The notes under the pieces are model-generated. The model did no database searches and had not been told where the DNA came from. It saw only the letters and a list, made by a program, of their open reading frames with translations. A stretch of DNA of 64,000 nucleotides, taken from NCBI GenBank assembly GCA_029532625.1, contig JARFXM010000009.1:4818501-4882500 (forward strand), in the 5' to 3' direction. Below are positions 24,334 through 36,300 of this stretch, in pieces (position 1 is the stretch's first letter; every line of letters starts with the position of its first letter). This DNA is from Lomentospora prolificans. Taxonomy: Eukaryota > Ascomycota > Sordariomycetes > Microascales > Microascaceae. Both the position numbers and the translations under genes were made by a program.

Positions 24334-24743
24334 GGCGACCACTTACGAATCACACCCGACCTGAAGTTGGCCGGCCAAATGCGGACAATCGATCCTTGGA
24401 ATTTCCAACCTACCAGCACCTTGCTGAGAGTTTTAGACGGACTGACTGGGTGGAACCGCATCGCATGAAGGGGGAGTTGGGATGTTAAATATCCGGGTGA
24501 AACTGTACGATTGAGTGGCTTTGTGTGTATCAATATCTCTCATGGATCATTTGGGATCGAACTGTTATAGACGCCTTGTGACACGAGCAAATAAAGGAAG
24601 TAAATACTCCAATAAAATAGCAAGATATGCAGCGGCGGATGGCAATGGCAACTTGCCTCCCTGACCTCTATTCGTCTCCAAGTCCCTTGATGTTTTTTTC
24701 GTGGTATCGTTACAAGCGTAGATATATATATAGTACAGGCGTC
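24334..24743. other. Convergent 3' region
   Basis: About 410 bp between converging TIM13 and the NSRP1-like gene; it holds their 3' UTRs. A short TA repeat (about 24721-24731) is visible. No gene. Confidence 0.5.
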
Positions 24744-26001
24744 TTAGTGAGTTGCAGCGCCCTTCCTCTTTTCCTCCTCCGCCTGCCTCTTCCGGGCAAG
24801 ATATCGTTCTCTGGCGCTCGAGATGTCCGTCTCCGTCTTTTTCGATTTCGTAAGCTTCTCGATCGTCGCCTGCTTCTCCGCTTCTTCCTCTTCCCTGGCT
24901 CTCTTGAGAGATTCTGCAAGCTGCTCCTCCAGCATCTTGGATTGCCGCTCAACCATGGCGCGCTTGCTACCGCTGCCAACGAACCCGCGTCCTTGGTTTC
25001 GGTTCCAATCTCGCTCCCGTTGTGATGAGGACTTGTTGTTTGCATCCTTCTTCGGCTCCGGCTTCTTAACGACGACGTTGAGACCGCCCTTTAGCAGCTG
25101 TCTCTTATCGACGATTTGGCCGTCCTCGTTGACCGAAACGGCCACACCCTTGTCACCCAACTCCTTGGCAAGCTCCGCCTCCGTCTTCTCCTGCTCTTCT
25201 TCGTCTTCCCCAGCCTTCCCACTCCTAGCCTTTTCCTCGGTCGCCTTGACGATTTCCGCCCGCTCCTTCTCCCCGCGATTCAGCAAATCCCTGTAAAACG
25301 TAGTCATCCCCCCCCGTCTTGTTCCCCTTCGCCTCCGCCTCCTCCCTCCTCCTCTCCTCCTCCTGAAGCCGCTTATTCTCCTCCTGCTGCCTCTTATAAG
25401 CAGCCGTCACAAACTTCTCCTTGTCCGCAAACTCCTCCCCCTCGGCCTCCCTCTCCCTCGCGATCTTCTTCTCTTCCGCAATCTGCTGATCCCGCTTCCT
25501 CAACGCCGACGCCGCCAACAGTCCAGTCATGTACTTGGGCCTCCTCTCCTCCTCCTCCGCAGCCGCATCCTTCTTCTTCTTCTGCGGCTTCATCGCGTCA
25601 TACACCCCGTCGTAGTCGTACAGGCTCGCGTCCACCTTCTCCCCCTCCTCGGCGTTTTTCCGCGCCGTCAGCGACCCCGCCAGGTCGCCAAACATGCCTT
25701 CCGGCACGCTCTTCTTCTTCAGCGTCGGCGGCCTCGCCGACGCCAGCGCATTCTTGTTCTTGGATCTCCTACCTGCCTCGGGCGACGGCGCCGGCCCGCT
25801 GCTCGCGAAGTCGTCGACGTCCAGGCCGCCAATCTCGACGACAGTTTCGGCGCCACCCGCCGCCTTGGTGGAGAGGCTGGGCTTCGAGTCGCCGTCGCTG
25901 TCGGATTCGGAGTCGCCGCCAAAGGCTTTCCTCTTGCCTGGCGCGGGCTTTGAGGATTTTTTGGAGAGGCGCAGGCCCAGGGAGAGCCCTTGGTTGCTCA
26001 T
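24744..26001 (-). CDS. NSRP1/CCDC55-like nuclear protein (DUF2040), disrupted by +1 in a G run
   Basis: Read on the minus strand, an N-terminal frame (26001 to about 25316) and a C-terminal frame (25307-24744) are each clearly the same family, but they sit in different frames. The change is at a run of eight G (25308-25315 on the plus strand as C). With seven, one frame of 418 residues would run through. Family: NSRP1/CCDC55, nuclear speckle proteins regulating alternative splicing. Seen: start MSNQGLSLGLRLSKK, a DYDGVYDAM segment (DUF2040 core), long Arg/Glu/Lys coiled coils, the conserved GG-M-T-x-F-Y-R-D block (about residue 232), and a basic tail. No intron borders fit at the break. Either a sequence error in a homopolymer or a truly truncated allele of 258 residues. 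Confidence 0.8.
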
Positions 26002-26698
26002 TGCGGCTGGGGCGTTGGGGCGTTGGGCGGAGGGGTTTTCTGTTACCGAGTCGCGCGCTGCGATTCAGTTAAGATGAACGAAAGTGGCGGATGGGCAGGT
26101 GTAGTTGTGCAAAATCGCAAGGTTGACATTGATGCGATTTTCTCGAGGTTGAGGGAGAGCTCCGCTCGGTCGCCTGCCTCGAATCAATCGGAAATCGAAG
26201 CTCTTCATCGTCAGAAGGCTAATTCTAATTCTTAGCGCTTGTCGGATGATTGATGCCAGCGCACCGCCAGGCTGGCAGGTGGCAATTTTCAGTGGTTCTG
26301 TCACGTGAATTTTAGTGCTGAAGTCCTCAGTATGTACGTGTCTAGCTTGGAAGTAAACTCATCCATGGATGGTTCGAACGCTCTCCAGTGGGCTGCAACT
26401 CTCTTCGTCCGGCCCTTTAACGGGATTGATAATCCTACAACGTGGAACTACATTTGATCGTGGAATTTCGGAGGTCATCATCATTAAAATACTATTTCCT
26501 AACCGGTTCCTGTAAAATCAGGTTAGTTTCTCTAAACTGATCCTCAAACCGCCCTATCTGGTATCCATTCGCAAAATGGGCTGCACAGCTGCCCAAACTA
26601 ACATAACATCGCCATTCTACCTATCGGTCCATAGTACATGTAGTAACACAAACGGAGCAAATGAAAGCACGAGACCAGCCCTCCACTTCAATACACGA
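26002..26698. other. Intergenic between NSRP1-like gene and RSE1
   Basis: About 700 bp: promoter of the NSRP1-like gene (left) and 3' flank of RSE1 (right). The small frame at 26073-26235 (+) has no recognisable domain. Nothing else seen. Confidence 0.5.
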
Positions 26699-29600
26699 CT
26701 AGAAAGCAGATCGCGTCCGGACGTCCTATAGGAAGACATAGTTAGCACGTGGTCTACTTCATACGCGTATCGTTATAGTTGGTGGCAGGATACATACCGA
26801 AATCTTTCGTTCAATCTCCCTGACGGACCGGTCCAGTTCTCCTGCGATCATCTGTTTCTTGTCGTTGGGGAGTAGAGCATACCGCTCGCACAGGTCTCCG
26901 TCGATCACACCTTTGACGGGCACATAGTAGCCACGATAAATGAGATGGTCTCTGCCAGCCAAAGGAGGGTCTTCGCTCCTCATGTGTGTCTCTAGCGTCT
27001 GGAAGAAATCTGCGTCTTCACGACTGATAAACGGAATCAAAGCTCCAATGGAGCCATTGATGCCGGACCATAGTATAATGTCTTGCCCTCCAACAACCAG
27101 GCTCGTCTTGGTAATGCTGGTGGGAATGTCTTGGGTATAGAAGTGCGCCATCAGGTCAAGCCGGTTGGGTGCTCCGTGGAGGTAGTCTCGAGAATGGAGC
27201 AGATGCACACCACTGGGGTCTTCATCCGCCTCTTCACTCGCCTTGGTTGGGCACCGTAGAATATATATATTGCCAAACTTGTCACCGCCAGCCACAGATT
27301 CGTAGTCAACCATTGTCGTGCACGTCACCCAACGCGAGATCGTATCATCAACGAAAGGGATCAGCTTGTTCGCCGCTGGTTTATATGCAACGTAGGAAAC
27401 TCCCTGCATAACGTCGCCTACGATAATGCGGTTCTGCTGAACATTAAGGGAGACGATGAGATGGGCAGATGCATTTGCCTGTGCCTTCCTTAGCATTTGC
27501 TTCATGCCAAGGTCATAGATCCGCAGCGTCTTTCCAATTCCCACAAGTAACTTGCCCTGGAAAGCAAGCATAGCGCTTGGGGGCTCCTCCACCTTGGTCT
27601 GATGGATGAATTCCAACTCTCTACCATCCTCATGGAATCGATATACGTGGATATAGCCCTCTGAGAACTGGCGGGGGTTGAGAATCATGTCCTTGCCAGT
27701 GCCCACAACCAGGAATGGCTCGTTGTCTTGGCTCGCGAATGGAATAATAGCCGCGCAACACGCGGCTTCGTTGTTCTTGAAGTCAAGGGTTTGAAGGACT
27801 CGGGGCTCATCACCCAATGGATCAATGACGTTAATGCAGGATGCCCAGCGGCCCTTGCCTCTGGGATACCCGAACTCGGTGGGAGGCAAAACCTTCGCAT
27901 CACCATTGACGACTCCTGGATCGGCGAGTAGCTGCTCGCGAAGCTCTGGTGGTAGAGTGTTGTTGTCCGCCTCAATCGTATAGAAAATAGGGTTATCGGG
28001 ATGCTTGACAAGCCGCTTCGGGGTATAAGTAAGAGGGATGGATTTTTGGATCAGGGTTTCACCCAGTTTTTCGACCGAAAAGATCCTACGACACGCCTAG
28101 GTCAGTGACTCGTCCTCGACCTTGGTAGAGAAAAGGCGAATGAGGTAAGAATATGGGGAAGGGCTGTGCATTCAGAAGGAACAATTATAGAAGTCCTCAT
28201 TGCGTTTTGTTTTTGTAAAAGAGGCAAAAATAGGATCCCTTTTATCATCATTTGCACAGAATGAATAAAACGAGCGATGAGTAGGCATCGAAACGTACCG
28301 TAGTGATTGGCCCTGAATACCAACAATACCCTCTTCGCATTGCTCGCTAGTAAAGTTCCAGCCCCATTCCAAATCGACGTAGTTTAGAGGAGTAACAACG
28401 AAACTTTTGGAGATCGGATCAGCGTAGCCGAGCCATGGCCGCGAGCTCAGGGCTAAGACGCAGGTTTGACCTTTCACTGAGACTTGTGAGAGTCTGACGG
28501 GTCGTGGGCCGAGGAACTTCTGCCTCGTATCCGTCAATTCGCCAGTGACCTCGTCGAGAACTGTCCGAAGATAGACACCAGAGTGCAATCCGATGTGAAG
28601 ATAGAGGGTGGATCCTCCAGAGGAAGAATCGTGCATCGCCATAATGGAGAGAGAGGACGGGGCAGCCGTCAACGCCTGGACTGACCTGCTCTCAAGCGTT
28701 GAATCCGGGTCAAGGCTAAGAATACGGATCGTGCAATCATCGCATCCAACGGCCAAAAAGGAACTCCGCCGCCTCCCCTCGGGCACATCACCCAGACTGA
28801 GGCAGGTAACAGTGCCATTCATCTCCTTCTTTTCATCATACTCTGCCAAAGAGCCATCCGAGTCCATCTCAAAGTAGACAATTTCACCAGAGCTGAGAGC
28901 GATTGCTACTTGGCGGCTATTAGTAGCAGCCGCGACGATCGAGCGATGTTGGGGCGCCGCCCACTCTTGTACCTCTCCACGACAAATGTGTCTAATACCC
29001 TTGGGGTGCACCTGAATCAGGCCGTCTTCGCCCAGAAGTTGTGCGGCTAGCGTTGGAACTGAGGTCAGGAAACCAGAATCGTTGACCTGTTCAACCGTCT
29101 CACCAATGCTAAGGACGAAAGTACCATTGGTGAAAGAAAGAATGATATAGGCATCGTACTGGTCACCACTGTTAAGTTTGAGGGTCCAGACGGCAGACGG
29201 GATGCCTGGAACTTCCGAAGCAACGATCTCTTCAACCTCTAGGCCGTGCTTGATAGTCCTGAATGTACTTCTTGCACCACTTCCGCAGACAGTATAGATC
29301 TGCGGCGCATCCTCGTCGGTGAGATTGGCGACCTTGCAATCGACCAGGGGATTCAGAGATTCCACGCTCTCTACTAAGGCCAGGTTTTCCGCTGGTCTTG
29401 GGTAGAAATAGATAGGCTCATAAGACGCATTAGGGTCTGCGGGGAAGTCATCACTCGTGAATTCGGGCTCCTCGTCATCATCCCCGAGCTTCTCGAATTG
29501 GTAGAACTGATGGTTGCCGGCTTGACTGGCAACATAAAGAAAACCGCTCTTGAGAATGCATAGGCTTGTAGCAAGGGGCACGGTATCAAAGTACTTGATC

Positions 29601-30794
29601 TTCAACCGTCTCACCTCACCGGTTGGGTTACCCTCATCATCCTCGACCATGTCGATGGTCACTTTGAATAGATCGCCATCTTCGGTCTGCAGCAGAAAGA
29701 AGAAAGCACCCGCGCTTCCCTTGAGTTTGTGCATTACTCCAGCGACGATGTTTCGTTTTCGTGAGGGATCTTCGGTGGCGCCCCGCCTTCGCGGAATCGC
29801 AACCCGAAAAGGGTCTTGGTTTGAGTGACGGTAGGTTACACTCTCTTCACCACACACCAGCACACCACTTGGGCCATCGTTACCGCCCGGAACTTGGAAC
29901 AGTATAGACGCTGTCCGGTCCACGGGTTCGGACCATTTGCGGACAACGTGGTTCAGACCAAGATCTAGCTCATAGTATACGAGATGAGGCTCAATCTCAT
30001 CTATGGCCTGGCCTGTTGGATCCTGGTCGGCCTCAGTGTAATCGGTCTCCAGGGCTGCGAAAACCGGATTCGCGTAACCAACGTCGAGGGCCGTTAGAGA
30101 AAGAACGTGGACGCCCGGTTTATGGGCCTCTAGCGGAGAGCTAATGGTCAAAGCGGCCTGAGCATTTCGGTTCAGGACGTAGACGAGCTTGTTCTTCTCC
30201 ACCGAGGCGATTAGGCACGCTCTTCCCTTTGGATCGCAAGCTAGATATTCTCCGGGGATTACTCTTCGAACACCCGACTTCCCAAACGTCTCCAAGTGGA
30301 CCCGCGTGAAGCAATTCTGGGCAGGAATGTATTCAAGAATCGTGATCCTCCCGGAGTCGGTGGCCAAAATAAGATAATCTATAAGATGGCATAATTTAGC
30401 ATTTGGACAGGAGTCGAGTTTCCAGCAAAGCGCTGCAATGGCTCCTCAAGTGAGGGTTGCTACGGGTTGCAGCTCTGGCCATGGCGGTGGCAAGAGGAGG
30501 TCTTCCAAGTCACTAGACGGCCGAGTAGAGCTAGAGTGGGAATCACATACCTTTGCTACTTCCGGCTAGCCTAAAGGCGGCCATGGAGCGGACGATACCA
30601 AATATATCGTGGGAAAGAAGAGTCACAACTTTTCCTTGAGTAGGATCGGGACGTAAAAGCACGACACGAGAACCCGATGCCGTCACGATATGCTGCTCCT
30701 TGGTGCCTGCGAACTGCCCGACCACAGCCTGGGTGATATGGGTGGGTGGCTGGAGGGTCAGCGAGTAGAGGAACATATTCGACGTGGTCGCCAT
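26699..30794 (-). CDS. RSE1: Pre-mRNA splicing factor RSE1 (SF3b subunit 3, SF3b130)
   Basis: Four exons, complement(join(26699..26725,26798..28085,28299..30378,30551..30794)), 1212 residues, close to the usual 1200-1215. RSE1 is the triple beta-propeller scaffold of SF3b in U2 snRNP and helps position SF3B1 at the branch site. Seen: N-terminus MATTSNMFLYSLTLQPPT and then VVGQFAGTKEQHIVTASGSR, typical of SF3B3; MMS1_N-type propeller through the large second exon; CPSF_A domain in exon 3, including a GGDKFGNIY block; and the end ELDRSVREIERKIS completed by a last exon of only 27 nt coding DVRTRSAF and the stop. Divergent from MSS51, sharing 398 bp of promoter. Confidence 0.97.
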
Positions 30795-31192
30795 GATCGC
30801 GATCGTCTCAAGAGCCTTTAGGGCTCTTGAAATGGGGAGTCGCTCGGATCGAGATAAGAAAGAGGAAAAAAAGGAAAAAAAGGGAGGCCGAGAAATGTAA
30901 ATGCTCCCTTTGGTAAAGGTTAGCAACTTGGTGGAGGTGGGTTTGGAAAAATTATGGTTGATTCCTGGTACAAGACTCCACAGAACCCCGATTGGAGCAT
31001 ATAACAAAGCCAGGCACTTGGTTTAGGTGCCAATGTACCTCGTAGATGCATAACGCCTGCTTGGGACGAAAATGATCACCCCACAGTGCGTGCCGGTATC
31101 GTCTATCAGGGAGCTTTCTCAGGTCTAAAATGACTTGAACTTAATACCGGCCAAAGCTCAATTGACCGGATCTTTACCCCCCATTCCCAGCC
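30795..31192. promoter_or_regulatory. Shared divergent promoter RSE1 / MSS51
   Basis: 398 bp between the start codons of two divergent genes. Purine-rich on the plus strand (about 30850-30890), that is pyrimidine-rich in the leader of RSE1. No certain TATA box or named site. Confidence 0.5.
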
Positions 31193-32792
31193 ATGGCTCG
31201 CCCAGTGGACTCGGCCGTGAGGCTGGCAATATCCAGGGCTTCACCGCGATACTTTTCTACCACACGAACCCTAGCTAAACCTGCCGCTCCCTACACGACT
31301 GTCGCGAGATCAGCCCACTCCACGCGACAACCTGCAAATCGCTTCGCCTCAAGCCCTAGACTGGCAACGCCGCAGCATCATGCCACGAGGTTGATCTCGA
31401 CAACGCAGTCGCTCTCGAGGGAGGCGGCGGCAGCGGCGGCGGCGACCAGTGACGGGTCCGATTTGCATAGCGGAAAGCCGAGGCTCCAGAAGAACGATCT
31501 TTTCCACCCTCTCTCGACATCTCCGTTGCCTGAAATGAGGAGGAAAGCTGAGTTTATTAAGCAGCATGCCTACTGCCCACATCCGGACCACCGATTGACT
31601 CGATTGCCTACGGTGGCCCCGAAGGAGGATGAGGAAACGAAGCAAGGCGGGAACTTAGCGCCCGCTCATGTTCACTTCGAATGCCCGGACTGCGGTATCC
31701 CCGTATACTGTAGCGAGGGCCATTGGATGGGCGATTATGAGGCACACCTGGAAATTTGCGACACTCTACGTGAGATCAACGAAGATGAACATGACCTGAG
31801 ATCTGGCCGAGTATTCCCAGAGTTCCAATTTGGCGACGAGCAGCTCCCAGAGGCTGTCGTCAACCTTTCGAACTGGGACGCATTTATGTATTCCCGCCAG
31901 TATGGCGCTATCAACGAAGACAGAGCTATGCGCCACGCAACGAGGCTTCTCACCTATCCCGTCACCATTGGAAGCGTGTTGCACGAACTGTCCCCATACA
32001 ACATCAGGAATCGGCTCACTACTGAGGGCTTGAAGAGTGTCAGCGGTAGGCCGTCTTCCTATATGATCGATGTTTTGTAATAACCAACTAACAAATCGAT
32101 CAATAGCTCTGCGTTACTCCCTTCACCCACCCAAGACTGGTGGAGGAACAGATGTCAAGGGTCTTAGACCCACCCCGCCAGCTATGAGAATCTTTATCCT
32201 GGGCGCGCGAGCGGAATCTTCGTTGCCCCGCAATGCCTGGATAGAGCTTGCGCAATTGTTCCCTGACTCCAGGCTTCATCTCGTCTTCATCGGCCCGGAA
32301 AGCATGGCGAACCGTGATGACGAGTTCCCCTTGCCTGAAAGGACACCGTCGAACCCTTTTGGCATGGTAGTTGAAGACCGCGTGTGGCAAAACATGAAGA
32401 TTAGCACTATTGTGGATTACTATCATACCATCCATAAGACTGGCTACTTCGCACCTTACGATCCCTACTTCGACTGTTTCGTTCTCTTCCACCCTGGCCT
32501 AGGACACCCTGCCAGTAGTCACGAGTGGACGGAAACCCTGCCGATGCTCCTTGAGACGAAGATTCCTATCATCTGTACAGGATACACGCAGTTCGATATG
32601 CAAAGAGACATTGACTGGATACACGAGACTGCCCGTGGTGAATTCGACATTCTCCTTGAGCCTGGCGAGAATCTCTTCCGAAGCCTAAAGTGGGATTTGA
32701 ACGATCTTGATCCTCAGGATGTCAGTTGTGGCAACTGGGGGGTTTGGGCATTCCGTGGAAAGAGGTACGAGACGATGAGGAAAGACGCATAG
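31193..32792 (+). CDS. MSS51: MSS51, COX1 translational activator
   Basis: Two exons, join(31193..32045,32107..32792), 512 residues; the 61-nt intron has AACTAAC before the acceptor. In yeast Mss51 activates translation of mitochondrial COX1 mRNA and binds new Cox1, coupling synthesis to assembly. Seen: an Arg/Ser/Ala-rich N-terminus typical of a mitochondrial presequence (first 60 or so residues), a MYND-like zinc-finger region with C164, C167, a YCSEGHW segment and AHLEIC (to about residue 192), then the conserved Mss51 block around NLSNWDAFMYSRQYG and YPVTIGSVLHELSPY. The C-terminal half (PAMRIFILGARAESSLP, HPGLGHP, PIICTGYTQFDMQRD) also matches. Good start context (GCCATGG). Confidence 0.95.
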
Positions 32793-33352
32793 AGATTCCC
32801 TGGAATTGTGGATCAAAGTGTACAATCTTGTGAAAGCGCAGGGCAATTCTAGATCGAATGGCCTGAAACTGCCGGTCCGTGTATTCTACTTATGAGCTTC
32901 GCACCAGTATAGACTAAACATAAACCACTCTATTGAGCCGGACTGGCCCTGTAGCAAATCCTATTAGAAAAGGCATCGCTTGAAGATATGTTGTGTGAAT
33001 GAATGTAACGTCTCAATGCGGGTCGACCTCTGGCCGCTCAGCCTTGCAGAACTTCGGGGAACCCAGCTGTTTTTAGTGTGCGGCTGTGGCGGGTCGGTCA
33101 CTGTAGTCAGCCGCCGTGCAGCAGTGGACAGCGCAAATGTCACTACAATTGATACGTCCTTCATTGAGCGCACGGGCACAAACCTGACGGCTCCTCCAAC
33201 ATTGGCTCGTTCCAGTCCAATTGCCATCAAACCCGCTGGCGACTTATCACGCCTCCGCGTGCTGCCGGCCAAGGTCCGCACGAACCGGTAAACTACCATT
33301 CTCTCCTCACCGCTCCTGTGACATGGCAGTGTAAGAGCTGCTCAAGGTCGTC
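32793..33352. other. Intergenic between MSS51 and PXA gene
   Basis: About 560 bp, holding the MSS51 3' UTR and the next promoter. A three-codon upstream ORF (ATG GCA GTG TAA) lies at 33323-33334, just before the PXA gene start. Nothing else. Confidence 0.55.
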
Positions 33353-36300
33353 ATGGCAGTACCCGCCGCCATTCCCCCGAAATCTGCGACCCCGAAATCA
33401 ACATCGAGTTCCCGGACCACACCGCAGCCCTCGGCACGTAACCCAGCGGCACCGGTATCTCGGCGGTCTGCGCGTAGCACGACACCAGATTATCTTTCCG
33501 ATAAAGCTACAGCGGCCTTTATCCGGCGCACCCTCTGCCCGCAACAGAATGGGGAGACCGGCCGGAGCGCGACCGCCCCGATCGAGGAAGTCCTGCCACC
33601 CCTCACTAGCCGAAATGATGTCGACCTTCAGCTATATGCGTTCCTAGCAGTTATACTCAAGGAGTTTGTTCAGGCCTGGTACAGCAAGATCACCCCGGAT
33701 GAGACGTTTGTGGCCGAGATTGTGCAGATCATTGCACACATCACGAGAGCGCTAGAACAGAGGCTCAGGAAAGTTGACCTGGAGAGCCTGCTTCTTGATG
33801 AGATCCCCGACCTCCTTGATAGGCATATTACTGGTATGTTTATGTCCGCGGTCATCACTTGTGCGCTGAGTAACCACTAACGAATTCGCCTCACCAAACC
33901 CAGCTCGCCGTGCGTCTCGGAATCCAATAGCGCGACAACCGACCCAGGTGAACCCACGCGAGGTCTACCATTCGCTCTGCCCGGTCCCCTACCTCTCTCC
34001 CATTCCAATCTCGGACAACCTGGAGACTGTGGAACTGCAAAAGGAGAACGAAAGGTCGTACAGGCAACTCATAGTCAGGGGCGTGCTAGCCATTCTGCTA
34101 CCAACAGAGGATCTCGCGAATCCTTGCCTAACATCCCTCGTCGGGGAGATATTGTCCGAGACCATTATTGGCAACGTCATTGCAAATAAAGCCTCTCAGC
34201 CGTGGCTTCTATGGGAGGGTCTCTCTATCCTGGCCAGGAATATCACCGCAGCGAAGAAACGCCGCAGGAAGCGAGATGATGCTCGGCCAAGCTCCGCCTC
34301 AGCTGGCCAGGGTTTTTCGCTCCCAGGACTCTTCTTTTCCGCTCTCCATTGGATATTCTTGGCATATACCTCGATCCGATTTCTCGTCACAACGCTAGCG
34401 ACTGCCTCTTCATTTCCGCGAAGAGCAGGTCGTGATTTAAGCGAAAAAGGGGATCTGACGAGTCATGATACCGCGGACAATACGAGCACGCCCGACGCCG
34501 CCTTGGCTGAGGATGGCCAAGCCAAGGTTCCCTTTGTGGATTTCAAGATATGGTCATGCATAAGCAACCTACTAGAGCTCCAGAGTCGCATGCCATGGCT
34601 AGCCGGATCTGTCGCAATGTTACAGTTAGGACTATTAGAGGGTCCAGGGAGGATCGGTAATGTGGATAGAATCATGGATAGGTAAGCCCCCCCTCCGCAT
34701 TGGCTCTCCTCTCAACTTCCCCCCTTTTCTTCCCAAACGATCCCTCCTTCTGGTCGCTTGGTTCCGTCCCCAGAAGGATTTACAAGGATGCCGCATGACT
34801 TTGTGGTCACTGGGCCTGCAATCGTTCCAGTGAGCTTTTGAGATTGGTGTGTCGTCCTGGGCGCGGCTTGTATCAGCGAGACGGGATCCGATGCACGTGT
34901 GCTTTCACGCGTCTGCTCTGGCGCACATCGGCCAGCGAGTGTCGAGGCCGAGGGTGTGGGCTGTCAGCTGCAGCTAGCCGAAGGGGTGAATGTTCGACTG
35001 GTGCAAGTGCTCTCCTGACGACAGTGGTTACTGGCGATTGGTGGCGGGCATTTCCGCAGCGGGAGTTTCCAGCGAACCAGGCCGACTCGCGACTGTCCTC
35101 TGCCAAGATTCATGGTCTCCCCTGCGGAAAAGGTGGTCCAGTCCTTGAGCTTCACGAGAAGCACTTTCAGCTCTTAGTGCGGGACCTTCGATCGGGCTTG
35201 ACCCTCCACACCTCTTATCAACACGCCCAACGACTCGGCCGTTACTATCACAGACACACACACACACACCCGTTCTGTCTCCTGGCTTTACTGCTGGGCC
35301 GAGAAATGTGCCGACCAATCACAGCCGCGAACAGGCATATTCGCTCCTCATTGCTTCCCTGGCGTTGGGGGCCAGTTTGACCCGTTACCGCCTAATGCAG
35401 CAGCGTCAGCGTTTACGCGCCGGAGTAGTTGCAACGGCCGGATTAGCGGTCTTGGTTGGCTCTCCCGTTGTGCCGCTCGCCCTTTGCTCTTCCCACGCAA
35501 TGGGCAGAGCTCAACGCGGCCCCGACAATCGATAGCGTGCCATTCCATCACATCGTCTATTCGCCCGCAGGTTCCGCTGCGCAGCTCATTATTTACGATG
35601 CAACTCCAGCGCCGATCCAGGGGCTACGTGAGAGGAGCAAAAAGGATTTCGGCACGGATATTGATGACCGTCGAGCAAGTGCCAATTACAAGGCGCTTCA
35701 AGCTCGGTGCGGCGTTCAGATCTCCTTAGCAAGCCCTAAACCGCCTAGCCCTTTCGACCCTTTGCAAGCCCTTGCGCCGCCCCAGACACACCTAGACACA
35801 GCGCCTCCACAAAGCATAAAGCTTCACCCTCCGATGGAGGGTCGCGGATGCCGGCCATCACGCTCTGTATTCCCCCATTTGCATGCCCAACTCTGCTCTA
35901 TACCTCGCAAGGTCTTGGTACCGGATAGTTTGTTGCTAGGGGCCCAGTCTGCATCGAATCCACCCCTCCCTGATCCCCATCTCCGACTGCACTCGAGGCA
36001 CACCGATGGATGAGGTTGTATTTTTTTCTTTCTGCTTTTTCACTGGTTCTCCTTGCGAAAGTACCGGTACATGCCCTGAACCCTTTCCCCTAAGATGATA
36101 CTTGCCTGGACATCGCGAGGTCCTTCACCAAAGCGCCTCATTCCTTCTCTCAGAATATGCAGCGATGGTTATCTTCCAACGACCGGCTCTGTTATCGGAA
36201 GGACCCGTTATCACCATGTTCGCCTTGTTAGTGATTGGAAAGCTCCAAGCTGCCAGTGCCTTCCCCTGTTTCTTCCAACTGTTTTACAACTTGTTTTACA

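Noticed and set aside
26073..26235. Short plus-strand frame upstream of the NSRP1-like gene
   Set aside because: About 53 residues, no domain, no splice continuation.
34682..34799. Early end of the PXA gene using the acceptor near 34773
   Set aside because: It lacks a clear branch point and loses the conserved C-terminal block; kept only as a possible alternative transcript.
35456..36013. 185-codon frame inside the long PXA intron
   Set aside because: No recognisable family and no splice sites that fit it into the PXA protein without disturbing the conserved C-terminal spacing.
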